Shown here: piece by piece, positions 24,240 through 33,130 of the stretch
Layout of the letters: each line of letters starts with the position of its first letter
Numbering within the stretch: the stretch's first letter is position 1
Origin: Pandoraea terrigena
Lineage (GTDB): Bacteria > Pseudomonadota > Gammaproteobacteria > Burkholderiales > Burkholderiaceae
NCBI RefSeq assembly: GCF_902459705.1
Contig: NZ_CABPRU010000011.1
Span: 62,001 to 126,000 of the forward strand
Direction: 5' to 3'
Length of the DNA: 64,000 nucleotides
Notes under the pieces: model-generated
Databases searched by the model: none
The model's input: the letters and a program-made list of their open reading frames with translations, nothing else
Told to the model about the DNA's origin: nothing
Translations under genes and position numbers: made by a program

Positions 24240-24713
24240 TCAGAACAGCGCGACTTGAGCGCCTTCGAGTGACCATCCGAAATACTCGAAGCCCTTGCGA
24301 ACTTTGTCGTTGCATAGGAATGCGCGTAAGCCTTCGATCACCTGCTCCGCATCACCCTGCTCGAAGACTCCGTCGAATTGACGCTCCCCGAAATCGAACA
24401 CGGTGTAGAACATGTATCCCGGCGAGTGCAACCCGGCCTCGAACAGGCGACGCACGATGTCAATCCGCAGATTGAGCGTTGCCTTGTTGGCGTAATCCAG
24501 ACGAACAAAGTAATACAACCAACAGCCGAGCTCGAAGTGCTCTCGAGCAGCTGGAGCTTCTCGCGCGTGATCCCATACATCGAGCGTGCAGCCCTTACGT
24601 TTCGCCGCGCCGTAGAGGTCACGGGCATCGCGCGCCAGTTGGGCACGCTGCGCAGCGGTGATGGGCGCTTTCCCGCAACCCATGGCGGTTTTCATTTGAG
24701 TGTTGCAAGTCAT
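24240..24713 (-). CDS. Unrecognised protein, 157 aa
   Basis: MTCNTQMKT start after AAAGGAAAGAGTC. Rich in helices and aromatics (FELGCWLYYFVRLDYANK, PGYMFYTVFDFGERQFDGVF), with five Cys. Own promoter (24862-24917). Next gene upstream is on the plus strand, so this is the left half of a divergent pair. Function unknown. Confidence 0.75.
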   Translation of the reverse strand: MTCNTQMKTAMGCGKAPITAAQRAQLARDARDLYGAAKRKGCTLDVWDHAREAPAAREHFELGCWLYYFVRLDYANKATLNLRIDIVRRLFEAGLHSPGYMFYTVFDFGERQFDGVFEQGDAEQVIEGLRAFLCNDKVRKGFEYFGWSLEGAQVALF

Positions 24714-24797
24714 GACTCTTTCCTTTGTACCGCTTGGCGGTGGTTGAAAAGGATCGAGCGACCACGCTCGGATGAGCCGAACTCATCGCAGCGTACG
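24714..24797 (-). promoter_or_regulatory. Array leader, long subfamily
   Basis: H1 CGCTGCGATGAG / CTCATCCGAGCG, H2 GAGCG-TGGT-CGCTC, H3 ACCGCCAAGCGGT. Confidence 0.8.
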
Positions 24798-24861
24798 AGA
24801 TGACGGGGAATCGAGCGCGCTCCTGTGCAGGAGGCTGAGGTGGCGCGGGGCCAATGAACGT

Positions 24862-24917
24862 CTGATGCCGATTGAACGGCTTCGACCATTTTAGCCCGCC
24901 GAGAGCGGGGATGGCAA
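24862..24917 (-). promoter_or_regulatory. Sigma70-like promoter with 5' hairpin
   Basis: TTGCCA (24912-24917), 18 bases, TAAAAT (24888-24893), then GCCGTTCAATCGGC. Confidence 0.8.
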
Positions 24918-24919
24918 CG

Positions 24920-25432
24920 CTGCCGCTTGCCTTCCCTCGCCGGCGGGTACTCTGGAGGAATTATCCTATCTCTCGGGCAAGTGGGAGCCTCATCCACCTC
25001 CGCACGATGGGCGCGTTCTGGTCGTGCTCAGCGGAGGCATGAGACACGCGAGATCCAAGCGAGTGTGCCTGGTGAACGGTTCGTTCAGGGCAGGCTCGGC
25101 CGCGCGGGACGCTCCTGACGCTTAGGGCCGGCGGCTCGACTTTACTCAGATCGCTCGCAACACCCTCATCCGCGTCGTTGGCATGCCCGTGGAAATTGCG
25201 ACCGCCAGAGTCTCGTGACTCGCCGACGACGACAACGCGGCTGCGGCAGGTAACCCAGATCAGGAGGAGCAATCAGCGGCGTTGGCCCATCCTGGACGGG
25301 TTCACCGGTAGACACTCCAGCGGATATCTCCAGCAAGGTTGCATTCGCATGGTCTCAAGGGACACTGGCTTCATGGTCGGGCGTGCCCCGCGGCCCCCGA
25401 AAACTAGCGAACAGACCTGCATGGAGAACCAG
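24920..25432. other. Divergent intergenic region, no gene identified
   Basis: No frame has both a ribosome site and protein-like composition. A promoter for the plus-strand methyltransferase genes is expected but no convincing -35/-10 pair was found. Confidence 0.4.
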
Positions 25433-27181
25433 ATGAAGCGAGACAGCGTATTCGACATTCAGGCGCAACCGCGCCGCCGCCAGATGCTCTTGGACATTCA
25501 GGAAAAGATCATCGTCGACCTGTTTGCTGGTGGCGGGGGCATGTCCGAAGGTATCGAGCTCGCGCTCAACCGCCATCCCGACTTCGCGCTCAACCACAAC
25601 GCCGATGCGATCAGCATGCATGCGGCGAACCACCCACAGACGCATCATCTGATCGCAGACGTGCGCGAGGTTAACCCCTACCACGTCGCGGATGGCCGAA
25701 CGGTAGGGTTACTACATTTGTCACCAGATTGCCGAGATCACTCGCAAGCTAAGGGCGGCCAGCCGCGCGATCGAAAGATCCGTGCCCTCTCATGGGTGGC
25801 GATCTACTGGGCTGGCACGGTGCGCCCGGAGTGCATCTCTCTCGAAAATGTCAGCCCCATTTTGAGGTGGGGCCCGTTGGTCGCAAAGCGCGATCCGAAA
25901 ACCGGCCGCGTTGTGAAACTGGACGGAACCGTGGCATCCAAAGGCGAGTACGTGCCGCTGCGGGCACAGTTCCTCGTGCCCGACCGGAAGCGCCTCGGCG
26001 AAACGTGGAAGCGTTTCGTGGCGATCCTGCGCGGCATGGGCTATGTCGTCGACTGGCGCGTCGACCGCGCCTGTAATCAAGGCGTGGCCACCTTCCGCGA
26101 ACGCCTGATGATGTATGCGCGTTGCGACGGCGAGCCCATTGTCTGGCCCGAAGCAACCCACGCCAAGGACCCGACCGATGACAAACTGCCGTTCAAGCCG
26201 GCCGCCGACGCGATCGACTTCTCCATCCCGGGCAAGAGTATTTTCGGCCGCAAGAAATCCCTGGCGGACGCGACGCAACGCCGCCTCGCCGTCGGCATCG
26301 GCCGACACGTCCTGAGCGAGGCGAATCCGTTCATCATCTCACTAACGCACCAGGGAGGCGACCGCGTCCATCCGATCACGCACCCACTGCCGACAATAAC
26401 GAGCGCCCATCGCGGAGAATTCGCCTTCGCGGCGCCAGTGCTCGTACAGACCAGCTACGGCGAGCGCAAAGGGCAAGCACCTCGCGTGCTCGATCTGAAG
26501 CAGCCTCTCGGCACCATCGTGGCCGGTGGCGGGAAACACGCGCTGGGCGTAGCGTACCTCGCCCAGATGAACGGCGGGTTCAACGATGTCCGCGGCGTTC
26601 CCGGGCGCGACCTGCGCGAGCCCATGTCGAGCATCACTCAGAAGGGCAGCCAGCAGCAGCTCGTAACGTGCCACCTCGTGCACCTGCGCGGCAACTGCGA
26701 TTCCCGCAGCGTGGAAGCACCGCTACACACGATCAGCGCGGGTGGCCAGCACCACGGCTTGGTAGAGTGCGTCCTGTCACAGGACGACTTCGAAGGCGCG
26801 AAGCGCGTGGCGGCATTTCTGCGCCGGTACGGAGTTATCCCGGAGGGCGCCGAGGACGACATCTCCGGCGTGCTCGTGAATATCCGTGGCGTGCAGTACG
26901 CAATCGTTGACGTACACCTCCGGATGCTTGTGCCGCGCGAACTTTTCACTGCTCAGGGCTTCCCGCACGACTACATTATCGACCGAGGCCACGACGGCCG
27001 GCCGTTCAGTCTGACCAAGCAGATCCACATGTGCGGCAACAGCGTCCCGCCGCTTTGGGCGGCTGCCTACGTTCGCGCGAACCTGCCGCACCTTGTCGTG
27101 CCGCCGGACCATCCGAAGGCGGTCGGCCGTGGTCGCACGATCAGCGGGCCGCATCTCGGTGGCGATCGGCTGGTCGCCTGA
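25433..27181 (+). CDS. DNA (cytosine-5) methyltransferase
   Basis: 582 aa. Motifs: VDLFAGGGGMSEG (I), LSPDCRDHSQAKGG (IV, with catalytic Cys in the SPDC form found in plasmid and phage enzymes rather than PCQ), SLENVSPIL (VI), FRERLMMYA (VIII) and MCGNSVPPL (X). Between VIII and X is a long target-recognition part. GGAGAACCAG directly before ATG 25433 fixes the start; the frame is open upstream. No restriction enzyme is adjacent. Probably co-transcribed with the next methyltransferase. Confidence 0.88.
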   Translation: MKRDSVFDIQAQPRRRQMLLDIQEKIIVDLFAGGGGMSEGIELALNRHPDFALNHNADAISMHAANHPQTHHLIADVREVNPYHVADGRTVGLLHLSPDCRDHSQAKGGQPRDRKIRALSWVAIYWAGTVRPECISLENVSPILRWGPLVAKRDPKTGRVVKLDGTVASKGEYVPLRAQFLVPDRKRLGETWKRFVAILRGMGYVVDWRVDRACNQGVATFRERLMMYARCDGEPIVWPEATHAKDPTDDKLPFKPAADAIDFSIPGKSIFGRKKSLADATQRRLAVGIGRHVLSEANPFIISLTHQGGDRVHPITHPLPTITSAHRGEFAFAAPVLVQTSYGERKGQAPRVLDLKQPLGTIVAGGGKHALGVAYLAQMNGGFNDVRGVPGRDLREPMSSITQKGSQQQLVTCHLVHLRGNCDSRSVEAPLHTISAGGQHHGLVECVLSQDDFEGAKRVAAFLRRYGVIPEGAEDDISGVLVNIRGVQYAIVDVHLRMLVPRELFTAQGFPHDYIIDRGHDGRPFSLTKQIHMCGNSVPPLWAAAYVRANLPHLVVPPDHPKAVGRGRTISGPHLGGDRLVA

Positions 27182-27260
27182 CGGCAGTGGCGGCGCGCTT
27201 GCACCTGCGCCGCCTGCCCATATCCTGCAACTGTGATCCAACTTTCCTAATCTCAGCCTC

Positions 27261-28493
27261 ATGTTCTCTGACCGCCAGCTTGATCTGTTCGACCACGTGG
27301 GCGGCGCTTTCGCCCAGCCGGAGAGCGGCCGCCTCACGATGCAGGAGCTTTACCGAATCGCAGCCGGCCGCGCCGGAATCCCTATGCAGGAAATGAACAC
27401 CCGATCCCCCGTCGGTGAGAAGAAGACCCAGCGCAGCCTCCTGCAGCGCCAAGTGCGCTGGCACTGCCAGTCGCTCAAGGCCCAAGGCTTGCTCGAGCGT
27501 GTAGAGGACGCACGCGGCGTCTGGCAACTAACTGAAGCCGGCAAGCAGAAGCTCAGGAAGGCGCGCTCCGGCGTTTCAGTACTCGCATTCGACACGAAGC
27601 TTGGTATCGCGATCTGGGGCGATGCGCACCGCGTGTTCTCGTCCTGGAACGAACCGATCTTCCTTTGTCTGACTTCGCCGCCCTACCCGTTGCGCCGCCA
27701 CCGCGCGTACGGAGGCCCGAGCGAGGCCGAGTACACCGACTTCATCACGCGGCATGTCGAGCCGATCGTGAAAAACCTTGTTCCTGGCGGCAACATCGTC
27801 TTGTCCGTCTCCCCGAACATCTTCGAGGAGGGATCACCCGCCCGCTCGCTGTATCTGGACCGCCTGACCATCGCTCTGTGCGATCGCCTTGGTCTGCGCC
27901 TGATGGACAAGCTGATATGGGTGAGCAACCAGGCGCCCGGCCCCTTCCAGTGGGCGAGCAAACACCGAATGCAACTGAACACGGGCTACGAGTACCTGCT
28001 TTGGTTCTGCAACGATCCGCGCCAGTGCATTGCCGACAATCGCCGCGTACTAGAGCCGCATACCGAGAAGCACAAGAAGTTCATTGCCGCGGGTGGCGTA
28101 AAGAAGGCGCGCGTGTGCAGCGACGGCGCGCACCGGCAGGTGCTCGGGGCGTACAGCAACCCGACCGAAGGCCGGATCATGCGCAACGTGATCTACGAGG
28201 CAAATACCTGCGCTAGCCAGCGAGCGTACAAGAAGCGGGCCCGCGAGCTTGGCCTCGAGGCGCACGGCGCACCAATGCCGCTTGCGCTCGCGCGTAAGCT
28301 GATCCGCTTCATGACCGAAGCAGAGCAACTGGTCGTGGATCCATTTGGTGGGTCGATGACGACGGGCCTCGCCGCCGAGAGCGAGGGGCGGCGCTGGGCG
28401 TCGACCGAGCTCGTCTACGATTATGTGCGCGGCGGTGCGGAACGCTTCACGACTGATGACGACGTCGAAATCCACCTGCCGCTGACCACGTGA
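27261..28493 (+). CDS. Beta-class site-specific DNA methyltransferase
   Basis: 410 aa. A winged-helix-like N-terminus (SLLQRQVRWHCQSLKAQGLL ... GVWQLTEAGKQKL) precedes TSPPYPLRR (catalytic, about 135) and VDPFGGSMTTG (SAM, about 355). Same domain order and motif wording as the minus-strand enzyme at 21782-23050, so the two are paralogues. Target base is N4-cytosine or N6-adenine; the sequence alone does not decide. The ribosome site is weak; the upstream gene ends 79 bases earlier. Confidence 0.85.
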   Translation: MFSDRQLDLFDHVGGAFAQPESGRLTMQELYRIAAGRAGIPMQEMNTRSPVGEKKTQRSLLQRQVRWHCQSLKAQGLLERVEDARGVWQLTEAGKQKLRKARSGVSVLAFDTKLGIAIWGDAHRVFSSWNEPIFLCLTSPPYPLRRHRAYGGPSEAEYTDFITRHVEPIVKNLVPGGNIVLSVSPNIFEEGSPARSLYLDRLTIALCDRLGLRLMDKLIWVSNQAPGPFQWASKHRMQLNTGYEYLLWFCNDPRQCIADNRRVLEPHTEKHKKFIAAGGVKKARVCSDGAHRQVLGAYSNPTEGRIMRNVIYEANTCASQRAYKKRARELGLEAHGAPMPLALARKLIRFMTEAEQLVVDPFGGSMTTGLAAESEGRRWASTELVYDYVRGGAERFTTDDDVEIHLPLTT

Positions 28494-28755
28494 AGCGGAA
28501 AAGGATGCGTCCGCCCCCATCAGGGCGACGACATCCCCGCGACGACCGAAGATCGATCGGAACGAGGTTGTAATTGAACTAGACCCGTTTCGCGTGGCCG
28601 CCGAATGAATCGTCGGCCTTAGCTACTTCGCACACGTAATAGGTTATCTCGGTCAGATGGGCGTCCTCAGGCATGACCTGTTGCTTCGCGCGAGGTCGGG
28701 CTAGTCACGCGTCTCACTCAGGACCATTGAGGTCAATAGACGCTTCGCTTCCCCA
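28494..28755. other. Convergent intergenic region, no gene identified
   Basis: Lies between the 3' ends of a plus-strand and a minus-strand gene. Nothing beyond the terminator at 28756-28791 is recognised. Confidence 0.4.
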
Positions 28756-28791
28756 TAAAAAAACCGCCGGCTCCGAAGAGCACGGCGGGTA
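28756..28791 (-). terminator. Rho-independent terminator of the 28809-29834 gene
   Basis: CCCGCCGTGCTC / GAGCCGGCGG hairpin with TTTTTTT on the minus strand; 3' signature ATCAACCTGAAACCC before it. Confidence 0.85.
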
Positions 28792-28808
28792 GGGTTTCAG
28801 GTTGATAG

Positions 28809-29834
28809 TTACACGCGAGGCGACGGATTATCCGCTCGTTCGCAATGCTGTTTCCATTCGTCCGAAAGGTCCGTGTACTTCAGCCAACGATCCGCCGAGG
28901 GCAGCGTTTGAAGCACCTTGGCAACTGCGGTTTCTCCGGGCCAGACCTCAATGGCTTCACCGTTGAGGATTGCCTGCTGAAGGTACATCAGGTCCGTCAG
29001 CGTTCTGATACCATGCTCGTCCGCAATCCCGTCGAGCGTTTCCACGGAGGCCAGCAGTTCGATAAAGAAGAGCTTCGCCCCGTCGCAATCAGCATGGCGC
29101 TGCGCCTCGGTCCGCTGCGACTCCACCTTCCAGCATTCCGTCCCAGCATCGAACTGCGTCGTAGGAACGTAGTTTCTGGAGTTGAGATATTCGTCGCTAT
29201 CTCCAACTTCATCGACCAGCGCTCCTACAACCTCATCCGCGTACTCACCGCGCGTGAATTCCCGGCACAGATCCACGGATGCTTCCGCTTTCTCTATGGC
29301 ATTGAGTTGTGACGACGCACTCGGCACTTCGACCGGCACCCGGACGACGGCGTACAGGTGTACGCGATAGGCCTTGTCGGCCGCCGATTCCGGCTCCTTC
29401 GAGTCGACATCATCGTGGACCGAGCCCACCAATTCGGCCGATCCTTCGGAGACTTCCCAGTTGCCTTCGAGATCCAGGTCGATATTGCCTTCACCGTCCC
29501 TGACCATCATGTCTGCCAACGTGGCCAACAATGCTCGCGGTGGAGTGAATGCCTCTGCTGCGTCCTCGTCGACGGCCAATACGCGCAGCTTTATGCACAG
29601 GAATACCTTCTTTCCGATCTTGTCTCCTTGCCCATCATCATCAGTGATGTAACCGCCGACGATAGCCACAACTCCTGCCGGCAGAGTTTTTTCCTTCGTA
29701 GCGGTTTCGGTGAAGCCAGCCGCCTCGGATTCGCTGAGTACCCGACCGGAAAGGTCCGAGGTCGTGAATCCCACGTCTTCGAACTGGATTTCGAATTCCC
29801 GGTGTTCAACTTTCGACAGTTTCGCTGCATTCAT
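28809..29834 (-). CDS. Unrecognised acidic protein, 341 aa
   Basis: MNAAKLSKVE start after TTGGAGAGGCAAA and a type-B leader. The protein is very acidic (many Asp/Glu runs such as DDVDSKEPESAADK). An early strand-rich part contains VVAIVGGYITDDDGQGDKIG. Two or three Cys. The acidity would fit a DNA mimic, but nothing specific supports that. No family is recognised. Confidence 0.75.
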   Translation of the reverse strand: MNAAKLSKVEHREFEIQFEDVGFTTSDLSGRVLSESEAAGFTETATKEKTLPAGVVAIVGGYITDDDGQGDKIGKKVFLCIKLRVLAVDEDAAEAFTPPRALLATLADMMVRDGEGNIDLDLEGNWEVSEGSAELVGSVHDDVDSKEPESAADKAYRVHLYAVVRVPVEVPSASSQLNAIEKAEASVDLCREFTRGEYADEVVGALVDEVGDSDEYLNSRNYVPTTQFDAGTECWKVESQRTEAQRHADCDGAKLFFIELLASVETLDGIADEHGIRTLTDLMYLQQAILNGEAIEVWPGETAVAKVLQTLPSADRWLKYTDLSDEWKQHCERADNPSPRV

Positions 29835-29898
29835 TTTGCCTCTCCAAATTGATTGCGGGAGGCGTCCCCAACGGGGAGCGCGTCCCCGCGGGCTTTGA
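29835..29898 (-). promoter_or_regulatory. Type-B leader
   Basis: GCCCGCGGGGACGCGCTCCC then CGTTGGGGACGCC on the minus strand: a CGGGGA/TCCCCG hairpin with the same GGGACG and TTGGGG elements as the leaders at 4524 and 5683. Confidence 0.6.
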
Positions 29899-29899
29899 A

Positions 29900-30259
29900 A
29901 ATTGCTGTTGATCGGTGTCAACGAACTCGTGCCATTAGATGGCGATTAAGAAGCCAGACGTTGCTCGCAATAACTGACTCGGAAGCTCCAAAGCTTTCGA
30001 GGCATGGCCATTTGACCAACTTCGTTCCCTGCCGGCCGGGAGACAAGCCGCCGTGCCGACCGAAGCATCCTGTCGCAGGCCGTGGCGGCGTGCAGCGCGA
30101 TCGCGCGGACCGGGCCGCGATTCTTGGTGCCACTGAACGCAACAACGACAGCTTGTCCGCTAATGCACAGTCGGATAATCCGCGGAGAAACCCGCGTTCA
30201 CCGGCCCCAAGGGGCGCGGCAAACACGGTGCGTTTCATGACGGCGGGGCCGTCTTCAGG
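29900..30259. other. Intergenic region, no gene identified
   Basis: A minus-strand frame of about 106 codons is Arg/Pro-rich and lacks a ribosome site. A GCCATTAGATGGC hairpin (about 29930-29944) resembles the 5' hairpin of array promoters, but the -10 beside it is poor. A GCGCCCC-TT-GGGGC hairpin near 30210 may terminate the gene at 30260. Confidence 0.4.
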
Positions 30260-31081
30260 TTACTGATGGGATTCCATGTAGCGCCCGACCCACTCCGCGC
30301 GCTTCTCGATCGGCTCAGCGTCGAAGTTGCGGTGGTAGTGCAGGCCTACCCACTCCCCAACCGTGTCGATATCCGGGTACGCCACGCGGCGGCCGAGGGC
30401 CACTTCTACAACGTAACGCGCACGAGTGACCCAGTCGACTTCGTTTCCGTGGACCGAATCGAACGTGATCGCTCGGCCCAGTCCGTCCAGGCACGCGGCG
30501 ACTTCGGACAGCGCGGTCGTGAGGCTTTGGTTTGCAAAGCGGAGATTGCCGAGCTTCGTGAGCAAGCTATCCGGGCCCTTCGACTCGTGCAGCTCGGTCA
30601 GTGGCTCGGTGATCTTCTCGACGTCGCCGTCATCTTCGCCGAAACCCTCGTAGTCGATACCGGGTTCGACCGCACAGCCGAACACATCGACTACCTCGAT
30701 CTCGAAATCCGATAGGTCCTCGATACCCTGATGGCCGTGGAAGACCTTGAGCGCGATCTCGGCAAGTTCTTCGCGACACAGTGTCTGATCATTCTGGACT
30801 GCCTGGCCGAAGTTGACCTTATACAGGCCTGCCGCGCCCTCGTCTTCCGAATTGCCGACCTTCTCGCTGACCAGTCGCACGTTGACGAACAGGCGCGCGA
30901 TGTAGTTATCGTCGACCTCGTCGTCATGGTTGTCGGTGATATAGACCGACTTATGGCCGTCCGCGATCAAATCGGTACGGATATGCAGTGCTTCACGAAG
31001 ATCGTGCGTTTTATTGTCACACTCTCCTTCGCCATGCCAAACGTAGTATTCAATGTTCGTCTTGAAGCGTTTCCCATTCAT
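30260..31081 (-). CDS. Unrecognised acidic protein, 273 aa
   Basis: MNGKRFKTN start after AAAGGAGAGCACC. The N-terminal domain has a repeated helix-strand look (DLREALHIRTDLIADGHKSV YITDNHDDEVDD), the middle is acidic (EGFGEDDGDVEKI), and the C-terminus has HYHRNFDAEPIEKRAEWV. No catalytic motif. Array leader upstream. Confidence 0.78.
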   Translation of the reverse strand: MNGKRFKTNIEYYVWHGEGECDNKTHDLREALHIRTDLIADGHKSVYITDNHDDEVDDNYIARLFVNVRLVSEKVGNSEDEGAAGLYKVNFGQAVQNDQTLCREELAEIALKVFHGHQGIEDLSDFEIEVVDVFGCAVEPGIDYEGFGEDDGDVEKITEPLTELHESKGPDSLLTKLGNLRFANQSLTTALSEVAACLDGLGRAITFDSVHGNEVDWVTRARYVVEVALGRRVAYPDIDTVGEWVGLHYHRNFDAEPIEKRAEWVGRYMESHQ

Positions 31082-31160
31082 GGTGCTCTCCTTTTGCCTC
31101 TCTGAGGCGACTGAAAAAGCGAGAGCGACTCGCGCTCAGGCAGTCAGTGACTGCTTGAAC
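31082..31160 (-). promoter_or_regulatory. Array leader with covarying H1 and H3
   Basis: H1 CAAGCAGTC-ACT-GACTGCCTG, H2 GAGCG-CGAGT-CGCTC, H3 GCCTCAGAGAGGC (GCCC/GGGC replaced by GCCTC/GAGGC), then AAAGGAGAGCACC. Confidence 0.78.
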
Positions 31161-31172
31161 ATCAGGTCATTG

Positions 31173-31197
31173 ATGCCCGTTGGGCTGTTGAAAAATG
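31173..31197 (-). repeat. Orphan H3 of a lost array gene
   Basis: CATTTTTCAACAGCCCAACG then GGGCATC on the minus strand is a normal H3 with its TTTTTCAAC flank. It is not followed by a ribosome site or gene but by the H1 of the next leader. It looks like a scar of a deleted unit. Confidence 0.6.
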
Positions 31198-31344
31198 GGG
31201 GAATCCCTAAGGTTGCAGGTTATCGCCGACGTGCATTATCAGCACTGTGGCAAGACCCGGCCGACACCCGTGTCGGGATGCCGGTCGGACTCGCTTCATG
31301 ATTGCCGGGCGGCAGACCGCACGCTAGACTTCTGGACCTGAAAA

Positions 31345-31821
31345 CTAGCCCACCATCGCGCGACTTTCCTTATAGTCGTACACCGTGCGCAAAGTCAGAT
31401 TTGGATTCAACACATGGATCGTGTGGACGCCATCTTCATCTCGGGTAATGATCGACATGGTGTAATCCCCATTCGACAGCGCCCGGCCGATAGCCCCTCT
31501 AGCTCGGTGTCGGTCGAACAGGGCGTAGGAGAGATGCATCGCCTTGCGATACTCTCCGCGGACCCACACGACACCGCGAGTTCCATGCGGCGGAAGTTCG
31601 CCGTCGAGCGTTAGTCCGAGTCCATCGAGCCACTTCAGCAAATGTTCCCGCTTGTTGAAGGCGGTATGCGCGGTGCAGCAGTCCGTCTTAACCAAGTACC
31701 AATAGTCGCAGGTGCGATCGTGACCGTCCTGATCCAACGTGACGACGCACAATCCGCCGTGTCTGCTCACGACAGCAAGGCGCTCGGCAACCTGGACGTA
31801 GTCGTTCGAATTGCGGTTCAT
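31345..31821 (-). CDS. Unrecognised protein, 158 aa
   Basis: MNRNSNDYV start after AAAGGGGAACTC. Contains GLCVVTLDQDGHDRTCDYWY (two Cys) and a Cys-Cys pair in TDCCTAHTAF, then a KREHLLKWLDGLGL helix; this order (strand, Cys/aromatic strand, helix with LLKWL) is strand-helix-strand-like. Own promoter at 31954-31987. Function unknown. Confidence 0.75.
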   Translation of the reverse strand: MNRNSNDYVQVAERLAVVSRHGGLCVVTLDQDGHDRTCDYWYLVKTDCCTAHTAFNKREHLLKWLDGLGLTLDGELPPHGTRGVVWVRGEYRKAMHLSYALFDRHRARGAIGRALSNGDYTMSIITRDEDGVHTIHVLNPNLTLRTVYDYKESRAMVG

Positions 31822-31913
31822 GAGTTCCCCTTTGAGGCCCTAACAGGGCGATGAAAAAGGAGAGAAGCTGACGCTATTTGACGCTTTTCGGTCTCGTCGA
31901 CGGAAAAGGTTCT
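31822..31913 (-). promoter_or_regulatory. Array leader (divergent H1/H2)
   Basis: H1 CTTTTCCGTC / GACCGAAAAG, H3 GCCCTGTTAGGGC, then AAAGGGGAACTC. H2 is weak. Confidence 0.65.
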
Positions 31914-31953
31914 TTGAAGAAGGTATCGGCCGGCAAAAAATGCCGTTTCCTGA

Positions 31954-31987
31954 GATGCCAATTTAACGGCTGCTGTCACTATATCAC
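31954..31987 (-). promoter_or_regulatory. Extended -10 promoter with 5' hairpin
   Basis: TGATATAGT (31978-31986), then GCCGTTAAATTGGC at the expected start. Confidence 0.7.
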
Positions 31988-32120
31988 GGAGAGATATCGC
32001 GAAGATACCGCCGCCGGCGTCCCATGACGGGATGCCGGCGAGCGTGGTTTCCATGGAACAAGCAAAGGCGAGCGGCACTTATTCGCCGCTCTCCTCGTCC
32101 TCACCTTCCTAGCCATCGAC

Positions 32121-32498
32121 TCAGACGAGCTTGACTTGGCTTTCGTGAACGAATTCACCGTCTTCGTCGACGAACAAGATTTCTTCCAAAGGGCTCCGGA
32201 CCGTCCGCTGGCCGTCCCAGTACACCTCGGTTCCGCCTTCAAAATCGAAGCTAAGTGAGCCGTCCGGCTTGCGCGTCGCGGTCGTGATGCCGCTCATACC
32301 ATTCATCACCTCGTACGAGCCGGCGATCGGCCTTTCGTCCATTGTGACGAGGCGCCCCGGCGTGCCGACGGCGACCTTGTCGTGTTGTCCGAACTTCAGG
32401 TCATCCTTCCTGGCACGAACGAGTTGCGCGCGCTCTACCTGCAGCTTTGCGATCTCTGCGTCGATCGCTTCGATGGTACGGGTCGTGTTGCAATTCAT
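32121..32498 (-). CDS. Small protein with N-terminal helix and strand-rich body, 125 aa
   Basis: MNCNTTRTIE start after AAGGACGAAAATC. Residues 8-30 form a probable coiled coil (IDAEIAKLQVERAQLVRAR); the rest is strand-rich with an acidic tail. Sequence after the stop would continue with more acidic codons between stops, hinting at a shortened tail. No family is recognised. Confidence 0.75.
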   Translation of the reverse strand: MNCNTTRTIEAIDAEIAKLQVERAQLVRARKDDLKFGQHDKVAVGTPGRLVTMDERPIAGSYEVMNGMSGITTATRKPDGSLSFDFEGGTEVYWDGQRTVRSPLEEILFVDEDGEFVHESQVKLV

Positions 32499-32583
32499 GA
32501 TTTTCGTCCTTGATGCCCTCATGGGCTGTGGGTAAAGAGTCAAGCCGCAGTGGCTTTCCCGTCCGAACGGACGGGGAAACCCG
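32499..32583 (-). promoter_or_regulatory. Array leader with replaced stem bases
   Basis: H1 GGTTTCCCCGTCCG-TTCG-GACGGGAAAGCC, H2 AAGCC-ACTGC-GGCTT, H3 GCCCATGAGGGC, then AAGGACG. Confidence 0.75.
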
Positions 32584-32622
32584 ATGGGTCATCGGCGGGC
32601 TTCCGTTGCGCGTTGATGACGG

Positions 32623-32976
32623 TCAGTCGTTCTTGTTCCAGCACCAGCCAAACGCACCGATCGCGTAGAGCTTGATCTGCCGGCCATCCACCGTTACGGT
32701 TTCTGGCTCGAAGATCTCGGGCACGTACATCGGATCGTTGACGTAATCTGGATCATCTAGGATGAATTGGTCTTTTTCCGCGACGTACTTGAGCCCCACA
32801 AGATGCGGATGCTCTGTGACCTTCATTGCTTCCTCGAAGGTAAAGTACGGGCAATGCCACCCGTTCCAGCGCTCGCCGCAGCTATAGGCCTGATAGGATG
32901 GGCCTTCGTCGAGCGAGACCGATATGATCTCGAGCGTACGCTGCGCAGTGGCATCGACGTGAGCGTTGCTGTTCAT
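32623..32976 (-). CDS. Unrecognised protein, 117 aa
   Basis: MNSNAHVDAT start after AAAGGGAGTTCCTC. Contains YSCGERWNGWHCPYFTFEEA, an aromatic-rich segment with two Cys, a Asp/Pro-rich loop (LDDPDYVNDPMYVPEIFE) and a final AFGWCW. No membrane segment. Function unknown. Confidence 0.75.
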   Translation of the reverse strand: MNSNAHVDATAQRTLEIISVSLDEGPSYQAYSCGERWNGWHCPYFTFEEAMKVTEHPHLVGLKYVAEKDQFILDDPDYVNDPMYVPEIFEPETVTVDGRQIKLYAIGAFGWCWNKND

Positions 32977-33058
32977 GAGGAACTCCCTTTTTACCTCAGT
33001 GAGGCTGTTGATCAGAAGTGAGCCTCGGGCTCAGCGAGGCACGTTGCCTGGCTGAACC
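32977..33058 (-). promoter_or_regulatory. Array leader (consensus copy)
   Basis: H1 GGTTCAGCCAGGC / GCCTCGCTGAGCC (C-G changed to A-T partner on both arms), H2 GAGCC-CGA-GGCTC, H3 GCCTCACTGAGG. Confidence 0.82.
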
Positions 33059-33130
33059 GGATAATCGGGATCGGGGTTCTGCCGGCCGCCCCGAAGGGCA
33101 GCGCGGCAGAGCCAAAACTAGGTTGATACG

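Noticed and set aside
25178-25432. N-terminal extension of the cytosine methyltransferase from 25178
   Set aside because: The extra 85 residues are Arg/Pro/Thr-rich and unrelated to the family, while GGAGAACCAG directly precedes ATG 25433.
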